From Microbacterium paraoxydans (GTDB lineage Bacteria; Actinomycetota; Actinomycetes; Actinomycetales; Microbacteriaceae): DNA of 64,000 nucleotides. Location of the stretch: NCBI RefSeq assembly GCF_020524545.1, contig NZ_JAIVLG010000001.1, positions 868,001 to 932,000 on the forward strand. Reading direction: 5' to 3'. The notes beneath the pieces were generated by a model, which searched no databases, was not told the origin of the DNA, and saw only the letters and a program-made list of their open reading frames with translations. Below, piece by piece: positions 26,797-35,503 of this stretch. The first letter of the stretch is position 1; each line of letters opens with the position of its first letter. The position numbers and the translations under genes are program-made.

Positions 26797-28755
26797 TCAG
26801 CGCTCCACGACGATGTCGTCCGGCTCCTTGTCGGGCCGCAGCCCTCTCCACCGTGCGTGTCGGAGCACTCCGTCGGGGGTCCAGTTGGCGAACTCGACTT
26901 CGCCTACGAGCTCGGGTTGCACCCACAGCGCGTCGAACGCATCAGGCGCGGGCACGCCATCGAGGGGTGGTGTTTCACGGCGCAACGGGTCGAGGCGCGC
27001 GAGCAGATCGCGGAGGATGCGCTCGGTGAACCCGGTGCCCACCCTCCCGACGTAGCGCAGCGGCGCTGATCCGTCTCGGCCGTCGGCCCTGTCGGGCACC
27101 GCGAGCAGAAGTGACCCGAGCGTGCTCTCGCGGTCGCCCTTGCCCGGTCGGATCCCGACGATCACGGCTTCCTGCATGCGAGTGTGTTTGAGCTTCAGCC
27201 AGGACGGACTGCGCTGGCCCGGCCGATAACGGGACTGCGGATCCTTCACCACGACGCCCTCGAGTCCGAACTCCCTGCTGGCGGCGAGGGCCGCATCGAC
27301 GTCGTCGAAGACCGGAGGGATCCGCAGGGGGGCGTCGAGGCCCGCGACGACGTCGTCGAGCAGGGAGCGGCGCTCACGCAGCGGCATTCCCGTGAGGTCG
27401 TGCCCGTCGAGGCGCAGCAGGTCGAAGAGCATGTAGACGATCGGGGTGCGGACCACCTCCCGCTCGATCTCGCGCGGACGCGTTAGATGCATCCGGTTCT
27501 GCAGCAGGGAGAAACTCGGGCGTCCGTGGGCGTCGAACGCCACGATCTCCCCGTCAACGATCGCGTCCGCAGCGGGCAGGAACGGGGCCCCGTCGGCGGT
27601 GAGCTCCGGATAGCGGCTCGTGATGTCAGTGCCGCGACGCGCGTGCAGGCGCATCCGTCCGTCGGCCCAGGTGCCCATCGCCCGGATGCCGTCCCACTTC
27701 ACCTCGACCCAGGAAGGGGCACTCAGCGTCCGCGCGACCCCGGCGGTGCCGTTCTCGGCGAGCATCGGGGCGAGGGGCGCGGTCGTGGCGCCCACCGAAC
27801 GAGCCGACGCACCGCGCGGATGACGAGGTCGGCGGGGCTCGGCAGATGGGGGCGACGAGGGGGCATTCTGTGGGCGGAGCCCGGCGAGGGGATCGATCCC
27901 TGCGGCCGCGCGGGCGAGCACCTCGTCGAGGTCGAGCTGCGCGAGGTTCGGATCATCGAGCTCATCCCAGGTGCGCGGCGCCGCGACCCACGGCTGCGCC
28001 CGCCCTCGCAGCGAGTACGGCGAGATGGTCGTCTTCTTGCCGTTGTTCTGGCTCCAGTCCAGGAAGACCCTCCCGCCCCGCACGGCCTTCGACATGACGC
28101 TCGTGGCCAGATCGGGACGGTCGTTCTCGATCAGGCGGGCGAGCTCCTTCACGACGGCTGAGACCTCGTCGCTCGTCTGTTCGCCGGGAAGCGCCGCGTA
28201 CAGGTGCAGGCCTTTGCTTCCGCTCGTGACAGGGAGCGGATCGAGCCCCATGCCCGTCAGGACGGCGCGGGCGAGGCGGGCGACCTCGGCGCACTGTGCG
28301 AGTCCGACCCCGGGGCCCGGGTCCAGGTCGAGCACCAGGCGATCCGGACGTCCCGGGGTCCCATCCGGAGCGAAGCGCCACTGCGGCACGTGCAGTTCGA
28401 TCGCGGCGACCTGAGCGAGCCACACCAGCGTCGGTACGTCCTCGACGAGCGGATACTCCTTCGGGCCGTCCGAGTGCTGGATCGCCTGCCGGCGGATCCA
28501 GGCCGGAGCCCCCGGCTCGAGCTGCTTCGTGAAGAACGCATCGGCAGGAGCGTCCTTCGTTCCGACGCCTTCGACCCAGCGCTTGCGCGTGACCGGGCGT
28601 CCATCGAGGAGGGGCAGCAGGAGCGGGGCGATCGCGCTGTAGTAGGCGATGACCTCGCCCTTGGTCGTGCCGGTGTCGGGGTAGACGACCTTGTCGAGGT
28701 TGGTCACGCGCAGACGGCGGCCGTCCACCTGCACGATCTGCCCTGGTCCGACCAT
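26797..28755 (-). CDS. ligD: NHEJ DNA ligase D, polymerase-ligase form without nuclease domain
   Basis: A 652-residue end-joining enzyme. Residues 1-300 are the primase-like polymerase domain: LDLDPGPGVGLAQC with catalytic Asp pair, VTSGSKGLHLYAAL, and DWSQNNGKKTTISPYSLRGR. A low-complexity Pro/Arg linker leads to the ATP-dependent ligase, whose nucleotidyl-acceptor Lys near 353 is in VEVKWDGIRAM, followed by DGEIVAFD, GLEGVVVKD and WLKLKHTR. The 3'-phosphoesterase domain found in mycobacterial LigD is missing. The ATG is six bases after TACGCT. Ku is divergent with a 58-base gap. Confidence 0.93.
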   Translation of the reverse strand: MVGPGQIVQVDGRRLRVTNLDKVVYPDTGTTKGEVIAYYSAIAPLLLPLLDGRPVTRKRWVEGVGTKDAPADAFFTKQLEPGAPAWIRRQAIQHSDGPKEYPLVEDVPTLVWLAQVAAIELHVPQWRFAPDGTPGRPDRLVLDLDPGPGVGLAQCAEVARLARAVLTGMGLDPLPVTSGSKGLHLYAALPGEQTSDEVSAVVKELARLIENDRPDLATSVMSKAVRGGRVFLDWSQNNGKKTTISPYSLRGRAQPWVAAPRTWDELDDPNLAQLDLDEVLARAAAGIDPLAGLRPQNAPSSPPSAEPRRPRHPRGASARSVGATTAPLAPMLAENGTAGVARTLSAPSWVEVKWDGIRAMGTWADGRMRLHARRGTDITSRYPELTADGAPFLPAADAIVDGEIVAFDAHGRPSFSLLQNRMHLTRPREIEREVVRTPIVYMLFDLLRLDGHDLTGMPLRERRSLLDDVVAGLDAPLRIPPVFDDVDAALAASREFGLEGVVVKDPQSRYRPGQRSPSWLKLKHTRMQEAVIVGIRPGKGDRESTLGSLLLAVPDRADGRDGSAPLRYVGRVGTGFTERILRDLLARLDPLRRETPPLDGVPAPDAFDALWVQPELVGEVEFANWTPDGVLRHARWRGLRPDKEPDDIVVER

Positions 28756-28761
28756 GCAGCA

Positions 28762-28767
28762 AGCGTA
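28762..28767 (-). promoter_or_regulatory. -10 hexamer of ligD
   Basis: TACGCT on the minus strand, six bases before the ATG at 28755; this fixes the start against longer in-frame options. Confidence 0.5.
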
Positions 28768-28813
28768 GTCAAGGGACTGGTCGCGACGGCTTCGACTGGT
28801 GTTCACTGGTGTC

Positions 28814-29623
28814 ATGAGGACGATCTGGAAGGGCGCGCTGACGTTCGGGCTCGTGAACGTGCCGGTGAAGGTGTACTCCGCCACCGAGGACCACGATGTG
28901 CCGCTGCATCAGGTGCACGAGAAGGACGGCGGCCGCATTCGGTATCAGCGCACCTGCGAGGTGTGCGGCGAGACGGTGGCCTATGCCGATATCGATCGCG
29001 CCTACGTCGACGACGGACAGACGGTGGTGCTGACCAAGGACGATTTGGCCGCGCTGCCGGCGGAGAAGAGCCGGGAGATCGACGTCGTCGAGTTCGTGCC
29101 GTCCGACCAGGTCGACCTGCTCACCCTCGACAAGCCGTACTACCTCGAGCCGGACTCGAAGTCCCCGAAGGCGTATGTGCTGCTGCGCAAGACCCTGGAG
29201 CAGACCGATCGCACTGCGATCGTGCGCTTCACCCTGCGGCAGAAGACGAGGCTCGCCGCGCTGCGGGTCCGGGGCAAGGTGCTCGTGCTGCAGACCCTGC
29301 TGTGGGCGGATGAGGTGCGCGAGGCGGAGTTCCCCGCACTGGATGAGGACGTGCGGATCTCGAAGAAGGAGCTCGAACTGTCGGCATCGCTCGTCGACAG
29401 CTATTCGGCCGACTTCGATCCCGAGGACTTCGTCGACGAGTACCAGAAGGAACTCCGCACCCTCATCGACGCCAAGATCGAGGCGGGCGACACGTTCGAC
29501 GTCGCAGAGACGTTCGGTGAGGCCGAGAAGGCCGCTGAGGGTGGCGAGGTCATCGACCTCATGGAGGCGCTCCGCGCCAGCGTCGCGCGCACGAAGGAGG
29601 AGCGCGCGAAGAACGCGGGCTAG
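28814..29623 (+). CDS. ku: Ku protein of non-homologous end joining
   Basis: A 269-residue Ku homodimer subunit, which rings DNA double-strand ends and recruits LigD. The N-terminus MRTIWKGALTFGLVNVPVKV is the family hallmark, with QVHEKDGGRIRYQRTCEVCG and DLLTLDKPYYLEPD through the core. The length fits bacterial Ku, with an acidic/basic C-terminal tail. A GTG at 28799 is in frame but would add five residues not seen in the family. It is divergent from ligD, so the two likely share control through the 58-base gap. Confidence 0.94.
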   Translation: MRTIWKGALTFGLVNVPVKVYSATEDHDVPLHQVHEKDGGRIRYQRTCEVCGETVAYADIDRAYVDDGQTVVLTKDDLAALPAEKSREIDVVEFVPSDQVDLLTLDKPYYLEPDSKSPKAYVLLRKTLEQTDRTAIVRFTLRQKTRLAALRVRGKVLVLQTLLWADEVREAEFPALDEDVRISKKELELSASLVDSYSADFDPEDFVDEYQKELRTLIDAKIEAGDTFDVAETFGEAEKAAEGGEVIDLMEALRASVARTKEERAKNAG

Positions 29624-29624
29624 G

Positions 29625-29650
29625 TCGTGCGCCGAGAGCTCGGCGCACGA
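29625..29650. terminator. Bidirectional terminator between ku and the DedA gene
   Basis: Perfect 12-bp stem (29625-29636 with 29639-29650) and a two-base loop between convergent genes. There is little U-tract on either side. Confidence 0.6.
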
Positions 29651-29658
29651 TCTCAGGA

Positions 29659-30423
29659 TCAGTGCTTGCCGTCGCCGTCCAGGTCGGGGGCGCGGTCGAA
29701 CACGTCGGCATCCAGGACGAGGTCCTGTGCCTCTTCCGCGTCGGTCACGACGTCTTCGCCGGCAGCCGCGGCCTTCTTCGCCTTGTGGCGCTCCGAGAGG
29801 TAGTGCCAGAGCGTGACGAGGGCGGTGCCGCCGACCGCAGCGAGGAGGATCACGTCGATGTACTCGACCACGAGGTCGCGCACCCAAGGGATGTAGGCAA
29901 TGAGGTAGCCGACCATCGTGAGCCCGAAGCCCCAGATCATGGCGCCGATGAAGTTGTACAGCGAGTAGCGACGCCACGGCATGTGCCCGACACCGGCTGC
30001 GACCGGCGCGAAGGTGCGCACGATGGGGACGAACCGGGCGAGGATGACCGTGAGACCTCCGAAGCGTTCGAAGAACGCGTTCGTGCGCTCGACGTTCTTC
30101 TTGCTGAAGAGGCCCGACTCCTTGCGCTCGAACACCGCCGGTCCGCCCTTGTGGCCGATCAGGTAGCCGACCTCGCCGCCGATGAAGGCCGAGAGGGCGA
30201 TGAGGAGAGAGACGACCCAGATGTTCACGCCGAAGACGTTGCTGGTGTGCGTCAGGAGCCCGGCGATGATGAGCAGGGTGTCGCCGGGGAGGAGGAATCC
30301 GACCAGCAGGCCCGTCTCCGCGAAGACGATGAAGCACACGACCAGCAGCGCCCAGGGACCCGCCGCACCGATGATCGTCTGGGGGTCGAGCCAGGGGATG
30401 AGGGCGGTGGGAGCGTGCAACAT
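29659..30423 (-). CDS. DedA/SNARE-associated family membrane protein
   Basis: A 254-residue membrane protein of the DedA/VTT family, whose members flip lipid carriers or phospholipids. The hallmark regions are FAETGLLVGFLLPGDTLLII near residue 30 and ARFVPIVRTFAPVAAGVG near 135, with the re-entrant pattern NFIGAMIWGFGLTMVGY after. The last 45 residues are acidic and hydrophilic. An in-frame GTG four codons upstream (30435) is an alternative. The tRNA-Leu gene lies about 95 bases upstream on the same strand, so the gene could read through from it. Confidence 0.9.
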   Translation of the reverse strand: MLHAPTALIPWLDPQTIIGAAGPWALLVVCFIVFAETGLLVGFLLPGDTLLIIAGLLTHTSNVFGVNIWVVSLLIALSAFIGGEVGYLIGHKGGPAVFERKESGLFSKKNVERTNAFFERFGGLTVILARFVPIVRTFAPVAAGVGHMPWRRYSLYNFIGAMIWGFGLTMVGYLIAYIPWVRDLVVEYIDVILLAAVGGTALVTLWHYLSERHKAKKAAAAGEDVVTDAEEAQDLVLDADVFDRAPDLDGDGKH

Positions 30424-30517
30424 GGATTCGAGCACTGGCGGGATTCCCGTCGGTCGTGAGTTGTCGGCGGCAGAGCGGAGCGACAGGGCGGTCTCGCGAC
30501 GGCACCCACGTCTCTCG

Positions 30518-30599
30518 TGCGGAAGGTGGGACTTGAACCCACACGCCCTGGGGCACAGGAACCTAAATCCTGCGTGTCTGCCAATTCCACCACTCCCGC
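30518..30599 (-). tRNA. tRNA-Leu (anticodon UAG)
   Basis: An 82-base tRNA on the minus strand. GCGGGAG pairs with CTTCCGC (one G-U) in the acceptor stem, the anticodon arm is CAGGA-TTTAGGT-TCCTG with TAG at 30563-30565, there is a long variable arm as in leucine tRNA, and GGTTCAAGTCC is the T arm. CCA is not encoded. It reads CUA and, with wobble, other CUN codons. Confidence 0.93.
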
Positions 30600-30690
30600 G
30601 CGGAATCAGTCTACTGACCGGCGAAACCCCCTGTCTGAGCATCGGCCCGCAGTTCGCCGCACCTCGAAGCGGTGGGGGCGTCGGAGTGCT

Positions 30691-30699
30691 TGTGGATAA
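30691..30699. promoter_or_regulatory. DnaA-box consensus upstream of tadA
   Basis: TGTGGATAA, the complement of TTATCCACA, starts 47 bases before the tadA GTG. An identical site is placed 48 bases before the pilin ATG (35504). Confidence 0.5.
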
Positions 30700-30737
30700 C
30701 TCCGACGCGGGGGTCGGATTGTTGCGAGGATGCCGGG

Positions 30738-31934
30738 GTGAGTCATCCCTCTGCCCTGGTCACCGAGCAGGTGCGGCGTCGCCTGCGAACGGAAGGGGTG
30801 GACCCGACGATCGACCCCGACGCCGCACGGCGCATCGCCCGTGCCGAGGTCCGTCGTCACGATGATGTCGCTCTCGCGCGCGGCGGCGGCCTCATCGAAG
30901 ACGAAGCCGCCTGCGTCCGAGATGTGCTGGCGTCGCTCAGCGGGTTCGGACCGCTGCAACCTTTGCTGGACGATCCCGAGATCGAGGAGATCTGGCTCAA
31001 CGGCACCGGTCACGTGCATGTCGCGCGCGACGGGGTGGCGGAGCGGACGGGATTGCGTCTCAGTGACACGACGGTGCGCGACCTCGTCGAGCGGATGCTG
31101 CAGGCCACCGGGCGCCGGGTCGACATCAGTCAGCCTTTCGTCGACGCCTCGATGCCGGACGGCTCTCGTCTGCATGTCGCGATCGCTGACGTCGTGCGTG
31201 GGTCGTGGGCGATCAACATCCGGAAGTTCCTCCCGAGGTACCGCTCGCTCGAGGCCTTGACGGCTCAGGGGATGATGCCTGCGGCGGTGGCGGAACGCCT
31301 GCGGGCGGCGATGGAGGAGGGGCGCACCGTGATCGTCTCCGGAGCGACCCACGCGGGCAAAACCACGGTGCTCGGTGCGCTGCTGGCGTCATGCGCCGAG
31401 TCGCAGCGCATCGTCACCGTGGAGGAGACTTTCGAGCTCGCGGTCGAGGGTCCCGACCTGGTCGCCTTGCAGGGGCGCCAGTCGAGCCTGGAGGGTACCG
31501 GCGAGATCACCCTGCGTCGATTGGTGAAGGAAGCGCTGCGGATGCGGCCCGACCGCCTGGTGGTGGGCGAGGTGCGCGATGCCGAGGCGCTCGACCTCGT
31601 GCTCGCTCTCAACACCGGCGTGCCGGGAGCATGCACCGTCCATGCGAACTCCGCGGCGGAGGCACTCGAGAAGCTCAGCATGCTGCCGCTCCTGGCAGGT
31701 CGCAACATCGATCGCGGATTCATCGCTCCGGCGATCGCGACGTCGGTGGATCTCGTCGTCCATTGCGTGCGCGATCGCTCGGGCCGACGCTTCGTGCAGG
31801 AGGTCGTCGCGCCCACCGGAGAGATCGTCGAGGGCCGCATCTGCACGGTCGGTGTTTATCTCGACCGCGCGATGACCGAGGGCAGCGCCGACGGCGGCAG
31901 CCGGCACGTGCACCGGATCGGGCGGCACTCGTGA
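30738..31934 (+). CDS. tadA: Tad pilus assembly ATPase (TadA/CpaF family)
   Basis: A 398-residue type II/IV secretion ATPase that powers Tad (tight adherence) pilus assembly at the inner face of the membrane. The N-terminal domain has SGFGPLQPLLDDPEIEEIW, the Walker A is SGATHAGKTTVLG near residue 204, the Asp box TVEETFEL, the His box region SLEGTGEITLRRLVKEALRM, Walker B LVVGEVRDAEAL and the arginine/His segment ACTVHANSA. The GTG start overlaps no gene; TadB follows with a GTGA overlap. A DnaA box lies 47 bases upstream. Confidence 0.92.
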   Translation: MSHPSALVTEQVRRRLRTEGVDPTIDPDAARRIARAEVRRHDDVALARGGGLIEDEAACVRDVLASLSGFGPLQPLLDDPEIEEIWLNGTGHVHVARDGVAERTGLRLSDTTVRDLVERMLQATGRRVDISQPFVDASMPDGSRLHVAIADVVRGSWAINIRKFLPRYRSLEALTAQGMMPAAVAERLRAAMEEGRTVIVSGATHAGKTTVLGALLASCAESQRIVTVEETFELAVEGPDLVALQGRQSSLEGTGEITLRRLVKEALRMRPDRLVVGEVRDAEALDLVLALNTGVPGACTVHANSAAEALEKLSMLPLLAGRNIDRGFIAPAIATSVDLVVHCVRDRSGRRFVQEVVAPTGEIVEGRICTVGVYLDRAMTEGSADGGSRHVHRIGRHS

Positions 31935-32788
31935 CGTTGTTCCTCGGGGCCGTGCTCGCCGCCGGTACGCTCCTGTGCGTCTCGCCGTGGATGTGGCCGC
32001 AACGTGCGAGTGCGCGGCCGACCGGGCGCGACGGGCGACTCGCACGCTTGATCGAGGAGGCCGGTCTCGTGGCACTCGTGCCGCGCGTGCTCATCGCGGT
32101 GACCGTGGCCGCGGGGATGCTGGCCGCGTCCTCGGCCTGGCTCCTGAGCGGGCTTCCCGTGCTCGCTCTGCTGGCCGGAGCCGCGGGGGCCGCTGCGCCG
32201 ATCCTGTTCCTGCGCGGCCGTCGGCTTCGACTGCTTCGAGTGCGTCGACAGCTCTGGCCGGACATCTGCGACCTCCTGATCGCCTCGATCCGTGTCGGAC
32301 TCTCGCTCCCCGATGCGGTGGCGAGCCTGGCCGAGTCCGCGCCGTCGATGCTCCGCCCCGCCTTCGTCGTGTTCGCCCGAGATCTGCAGGCGAGCGGCAG
32401 GTTCGAGACGAGCCTCGACCGGCTGAAGTCGTCTCTCGCCGATCCCATCGGCGACCGGATCGCCGAGACTCTGCGTATGGCTCGTCAGGTCGGCGGTACC
32501 GAGTTGATCAGCGTGCTCCGCGCGTTGTCGGCGTCGGTCCGTGCAGATGCCGCGCTTCGCGGTGAAGTCGAGGCGCGGCAGTCGTGGATCCGTGGAGCCG
32601 CGATTCTCGGGGCCGTGGCGCCGTGGATCATCCTCGGGTTGCTCGTCATGCGACCCGAGGGGGCTTCCGCCTACGGCACCCCCGAAGGGGTTCTGGTCAT
32701 CTGCGTCGGCGCCGCGATCTCGTTCGCCGCCTTCCGGATCATGGTCCGCATCGGCCGGCTTCCCGAACCGCGGCGGTGGTTCGGGTGA
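31931..32788 (+). CDS. tadB: Tad pilus inner-membrane protein TadB
   Basis: A 285-residue type II secretion F-domain membrane protein. Two or three N-terminal hydrophobic segments (LIAVTVAAGMLAASSAWLL near residue 57) precede a cytoplasmic F domain with DICDLLIASIRVGLSLPDAV and LQASGRFETSLDRLKS, and two C-terminal segments anchor it. It pairs with TadC to form the platform on which TadA works. GTG starts inside the tadA stop and its own stop overlaps tadC in the same way, so the three are one translationally coupled unit. Confidence 0.88.
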   Translation: MTLFLGAVLAAGTLLCVSPWMWPQRASARPTGRDGRLARLIEEAGLVALVPRVLIAVTVAAGMLAASSAWLLSGLPVLALLAGAAGAAAPILFLRGRRLRLLRVRRQLWPDICDLLIASIRVGLSLPDAVASLAESAPSMLRPAFVVFARDLQASGRFETSLDRLKSSLADPIGDRIAETLRMARQVGGTELISVLRALSASVRADAALRGEVEARQSWIRGAAILGAVAPWIILGLLVMRPEGASAYGTPEGVLVICVGAAISFAAFRIMVRIGRLPEPRRWFG

Positions 32789-33723
32789 GGGAGGTCTCGG
32801 TCATCGCGGTCGCGGTGCTGGTCGGTGGCACCTTCTCTGGCGGGGTGCTGAGCATCCTGTTCGTGCTTCCGCGGTGGCGGGCGGCGTCTCTGATCGTCCG
32901 TATCGCGCCGTATGTCCGCGACGTCGTGACCGATGAGCGACTGCCTCGAGATGTACTGCCTTCGACGGGAATGCTCCCGGCCAGTTCGCGAACGCTCTGG
33001 GATGTCGTCCGAAACGGTTTCGAACGTCTGCTGGGAGGGGGAGCCGCGCTTCGGCAGCGCCTCTCCCAGGCCGGGATGGCGGTCGAGTCGTCCGTGTTCC
33101 GTGGCAAACAATTGGGCTGGACGCTCGCAGGGATCGGGGCAGGTGCCGTCGTCGTCATCCTCCTCGCACTGACAGGGCGGATGTCGGTGCCCACGAGTGT
33201 GCTGCCGGTGCTGTTCGGCGCGATCTCCGCCGTCGTCTACGACCTACAGCTCTCCGCGCGGGCCAGGGCGCGGCGGGTGCGCCTCGCCGATGAGCTCCCG
33301 ACGACGCTGGAGTTTCTGGCGCTGTGTCTTGCCGCCGGCGAAGGGTTCCTCGACGCCCTCCGTCGTGTCGCAGCAGTCGGCACCGGAGAGCTGACCGCCG
33401 AACTCCGCCAGATCGTCCTCGCGGTCGGAACGGGGTCGCCGCTGGCCGATGCTCTGAGCGAGATGGCGGGACGTCTGCAGCTGCCCGGGCTCTCGCGTGC
33501 CGTCGACCAGGTGATCGCGGGTCTCGAGCACGGAGCGCCGCTGGCGGCGGTGCTGCACGCGCAGGCCGGCGATGCGCGCGAGGACGCGAAGCGCACGCTC
33601 ATCGAGCAGGCGGGGCGCAAGGAGATCCTGATGCTCTTCCCGCTCGTCTTCCTCATCCTTCCGTTGTCGGTGTTGTTCGCCGTGTATCCGGGCTTGTTCA
33701 TCCTGCGGCTCGGCATCGGCTGA
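32785..33723 (+). CDS. tadC: Tad pilus inner-membrane protein TadC
   Basis: A 312-residue partner of TadB with the same F-domain architecture. The N-terminal segment SVIAVAVLVGGTFSGGVLS is membrane-spanning, a second pair lies near residues 115-155, the F domain has DELPTTLEFLALCLAAGEGF and AVDQVIAGLEHGAPLAAVL, and LFPLVFLILPLSVLFAVYP closes the protein. The GTG start overlaps tadB by four bases. The locus is then interrupted by a convergent monooxygenase gene 19 bases later, before the pilin genes. Confidence 0.88.
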   Translation: MREVSVIAVAVLVGGTFSGGVLSILFVLPRWRAASLIVRIAPYVRDVVTDERLPRDVLPSTGMLPASSRTLWDVVRNGFERLLGGGAALRQRLSQAGMAVESSVFRGKQLGWTLAGIGAGAVVVILLALTGRMSVPTSVLPVLFGAISAVVYDLQLSARARARRVRLADELPTTLEFLALCLAAGEGFLDALRRVAAVGTGELTAELRQIVLAVGTGSPLADALSEMAGRLQLPGLSRAVDQVIAGLEHGAPLAAVLHAQAGDAREDAKRTLIEQAGRKEILMLFPLVFLILPLSVLFAVYPGLFILRLGIG

Positions 33724-33742
33724 TGGCCTCGCCGCGGGGGGC

Positions 33743-34888
33743 TCACCCTTTGATGTAGCGGCGGGACATGTAGCGGCGGACCAGAGGGAAGGACGCGAGA
33801 CGGAGGGGCAGCATGCTCAGCCAGAGGGTCACGGGGTGGGCGGGGGCGTAGATCCCCTTGACGCGTCGCCCGAGCCTCTGCTTGCGTTCGGCCTCGGGGC
33901 GGATGGCCGCTTCCCACGCCTGCAGCGCGGCCGGGATGTCGTCCGGTCTGGCCGAGAGTTCTGTGACGAGCCGGTCTGCGCCGCCCACGGCGAGAGAGGA
34001 GCCGTAGCCGGCGAACAGTGTGACGCACCAGGCGGAGTCGCCGAGAAGCACCACGCGGCCCTTGCTCCAGGACGGCACCACCACCTGACTGACGGTGTCG
34101 AAGTAGACGGAGTCGGCTTCCTGGAGGCCGGTGAGTACCTCCGGGATGACCCAACCGAGATCGCCGTAGATGCGCTTCAGCTCGGCCTTCACCTCGGCGC
34201 CCGGGCGCGCGTGATCGGCGCGGTAGCCGAAGAAGGCGACGTTGCGACCGTCGCCGGCACTGATGACGGCGGCGGTACGACCACGCGACGAGTGCGTGCC
34301 GGTGGCGCCGGGCGCGATTGACGCGGGCCGCCGCTCGAGCATGGACACGGCGATCTTGTGTTCGAGGTCCACGAGGAACTCGTCTTCCGGTCCGAACAGC
34401 AGGGAGCGGGTGGACGAGTGCAGGCCGTCGGCGCCGACCAGCAGATCCGCCGTCTCCACCGTGCCGTCGGTCAGCGCAATGCGGACCTCCCGGCCGTCCT
34501 GCTCGACCGAGGTGAGCGTCGTGCCGAAGCGGATCGTCGTGTGATCCCGGACCCTTTCATACAGGACCGATTCCAGGTCGCCTCGGAGGATCGTCAGTGA
34601 GCGTGCGCCGGTGGTGGCAGCGATCGTGGCGCGATCGAGAGCGAACAGGCGAGACCCATCGCCTCTGTGATAGCTCAGCTCGGTGGTGTCGAACGAGCGG
34701 GCCTGGAGGTCTGCCAGGATGCCGATCCGCTCGGCGGCGTCATACCCGATGCCGCCGAACGTCACGGCGTAGCCACCGCCTCGTCGTGCGGGAGCGCGTT
34801 CGACGATGAGAGTCTCCCACCCGGCCTGGTGCAGGCGGAGGGCGGCAGCGAGGCCGGCGATGCCGGCTCCGATGATGAGTGCGCGCAT
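33743..34888 (-). CDS. FAD-dependent aromatic-ring-type monooxygenase
   Basis: A 381-residue flavin monooxygenase of the PheA/TetX/UbiH class, which hydroxylates small organic substrates with NAD(P)H and oxygen. The Rossmann FAD motif is ALIIGAGIAGLAAALRLHQAG at the N-terminus, DLLVGADGLHSSTR (the DG motif) is near residue 160, and LLGDSAWCVTLFAGYG is the second FAD motif near 275. GGYAVTFGG follows the first motif. It is divergent from a MarR-like gene, with a palindromic site between them, and this pair sits inside the tad locus. Substrate unknown. Confidence 0.85.
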   Translation of the reverse strand: MRALIIGAGIAGLAAALRLHQAGWETLIVERAPARRGGGYAVTFGGIGYDAAERIGILADLQARSFDTTELSYHRGDGSRLFALDRATIAATTGARSLTILRGDLESVLYERVRDHTTIRFGTTLTSVEQDGREVRIALTDGTVETADLLVGADGLHSSTRSLLFGPEDEFLVDLEHKIAVSMLERRPASIAPGATGTHSSRGRTAAVISAGDGRNVAFFGYRADHARPGAEVKAELKRIYGDLGWVIPEVLTGLQEADSVYFDTVSQVVVPSWSKGRVVLLGDSAWCVTLFAGYGSSLAVGGADRLVTELSARPDDIPAALQAWEAAIRPEAERKQRLGRRVKGIYAPAHPVTLWLSMLPLRLASFPLVRRYMSRRYIKG

Positions 34889-34946
34889 TGAGGAGGTCCT
34901 TTCTCGGTGTGCGGGTCGTAGCGACAGATTCCGACACTATCGGAGT

Positions 34947-34962
34947 TTCAGTAATTAGTGAA
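34947..34962. promoter_or_regulatory. Candidate operator between the monooxygenase and MarR-like genes
   Basis: TTCAGTAATTAGTGAA is a near-perfect palindrome (two mismatched positions). It lies in an A/T-rich 112-base gap, overlaps a possible minus-strand -35 (TTCACT, 17 bases before TAGTGT), and is close to a plus-strand TATGGT at 34979. MarR proteins bind dyads of this size. Confidence 0.5.
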
Positions 34963-35000
34963 CAGTCATGATGTTTGATATGGTTTGCGCGGAGGGCGAG

Positions 35001-35459
35001 ATGACCGACAGGCACGCGCAGTGGCAGACCGCCGAACGGCTGGCGCTGACGTTGACCGAGGGTGGGATGCAGCGGATGGCGGCGCGCACGCTCGCCGTCT
35101 TCCTGTTCACCGACCAGGAGACGGTCACGGCAGGTGAGATCGTCGAGCGGCTGGATGCCAGCGCGGGTGCGGTCTCCAGCGCGATCAAGTCGCTTCTCTC
35201 GGTGGGGCTCATCGAACGTCTGCCCGCTCCCGGGAGCCGTCGTGAGCACTTCCGGCTTCGTGACGATGCGTGGGCGACGCTCTTCACGGGCCAGAACACG
35301 ATCATCGACGCCATGCTCCAGGTCGCGTCGGAGGGCGTCGCCGTCACGGGGGACGAGGATCCGGCGCATCAGCGTCTCGCGCAGATGCACGCGTTCTACG
35401 ACTTCCTGCGGGGTGAGATCCCCGCTCTGCTGCACCGCTGGCAGGAGCAGAACGGCTGA
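35001..35459 (+). CDS. MarR/GbsR-like transcriptional regulator
   Basis: A 152-residue winged-helix protein. The DNA-binding part is at about 35-95 (TVTAGEIVERLDASAGAVSS and LIERLPAPGSRREHFRLRDD), which is the GbsR/MarR pattern; helices on either side give the dimer interface. The ATG at 35001 is chosen because GGAGGG lies four bases upstream; in-frame ATG codons at 34968, 34971 and 34980 would extend into the promoter. It is divergent from the monooxygenase, which it probably represses through the palindrome between them. Confidence 0.82.
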   Translation: MTDRHAQWQTAERLALTLTEGGMQRMAARTLAVFLFTDQETVTAGEIVERLDASAGAVSSAIKSLLSVGLIERLPAPGSRREHFRLRDDAWATLFTGQNTIIDAMLQVASEGVAVTGDEDPAHQRLAQMHAFYDFLRGEIPALLHRWQEQNG

Positions 35460-35503
35460 CGCGAAGCGGGCCGGGAGGCGCAGAAGGCGTGCATGAGGCG
35501 GGC

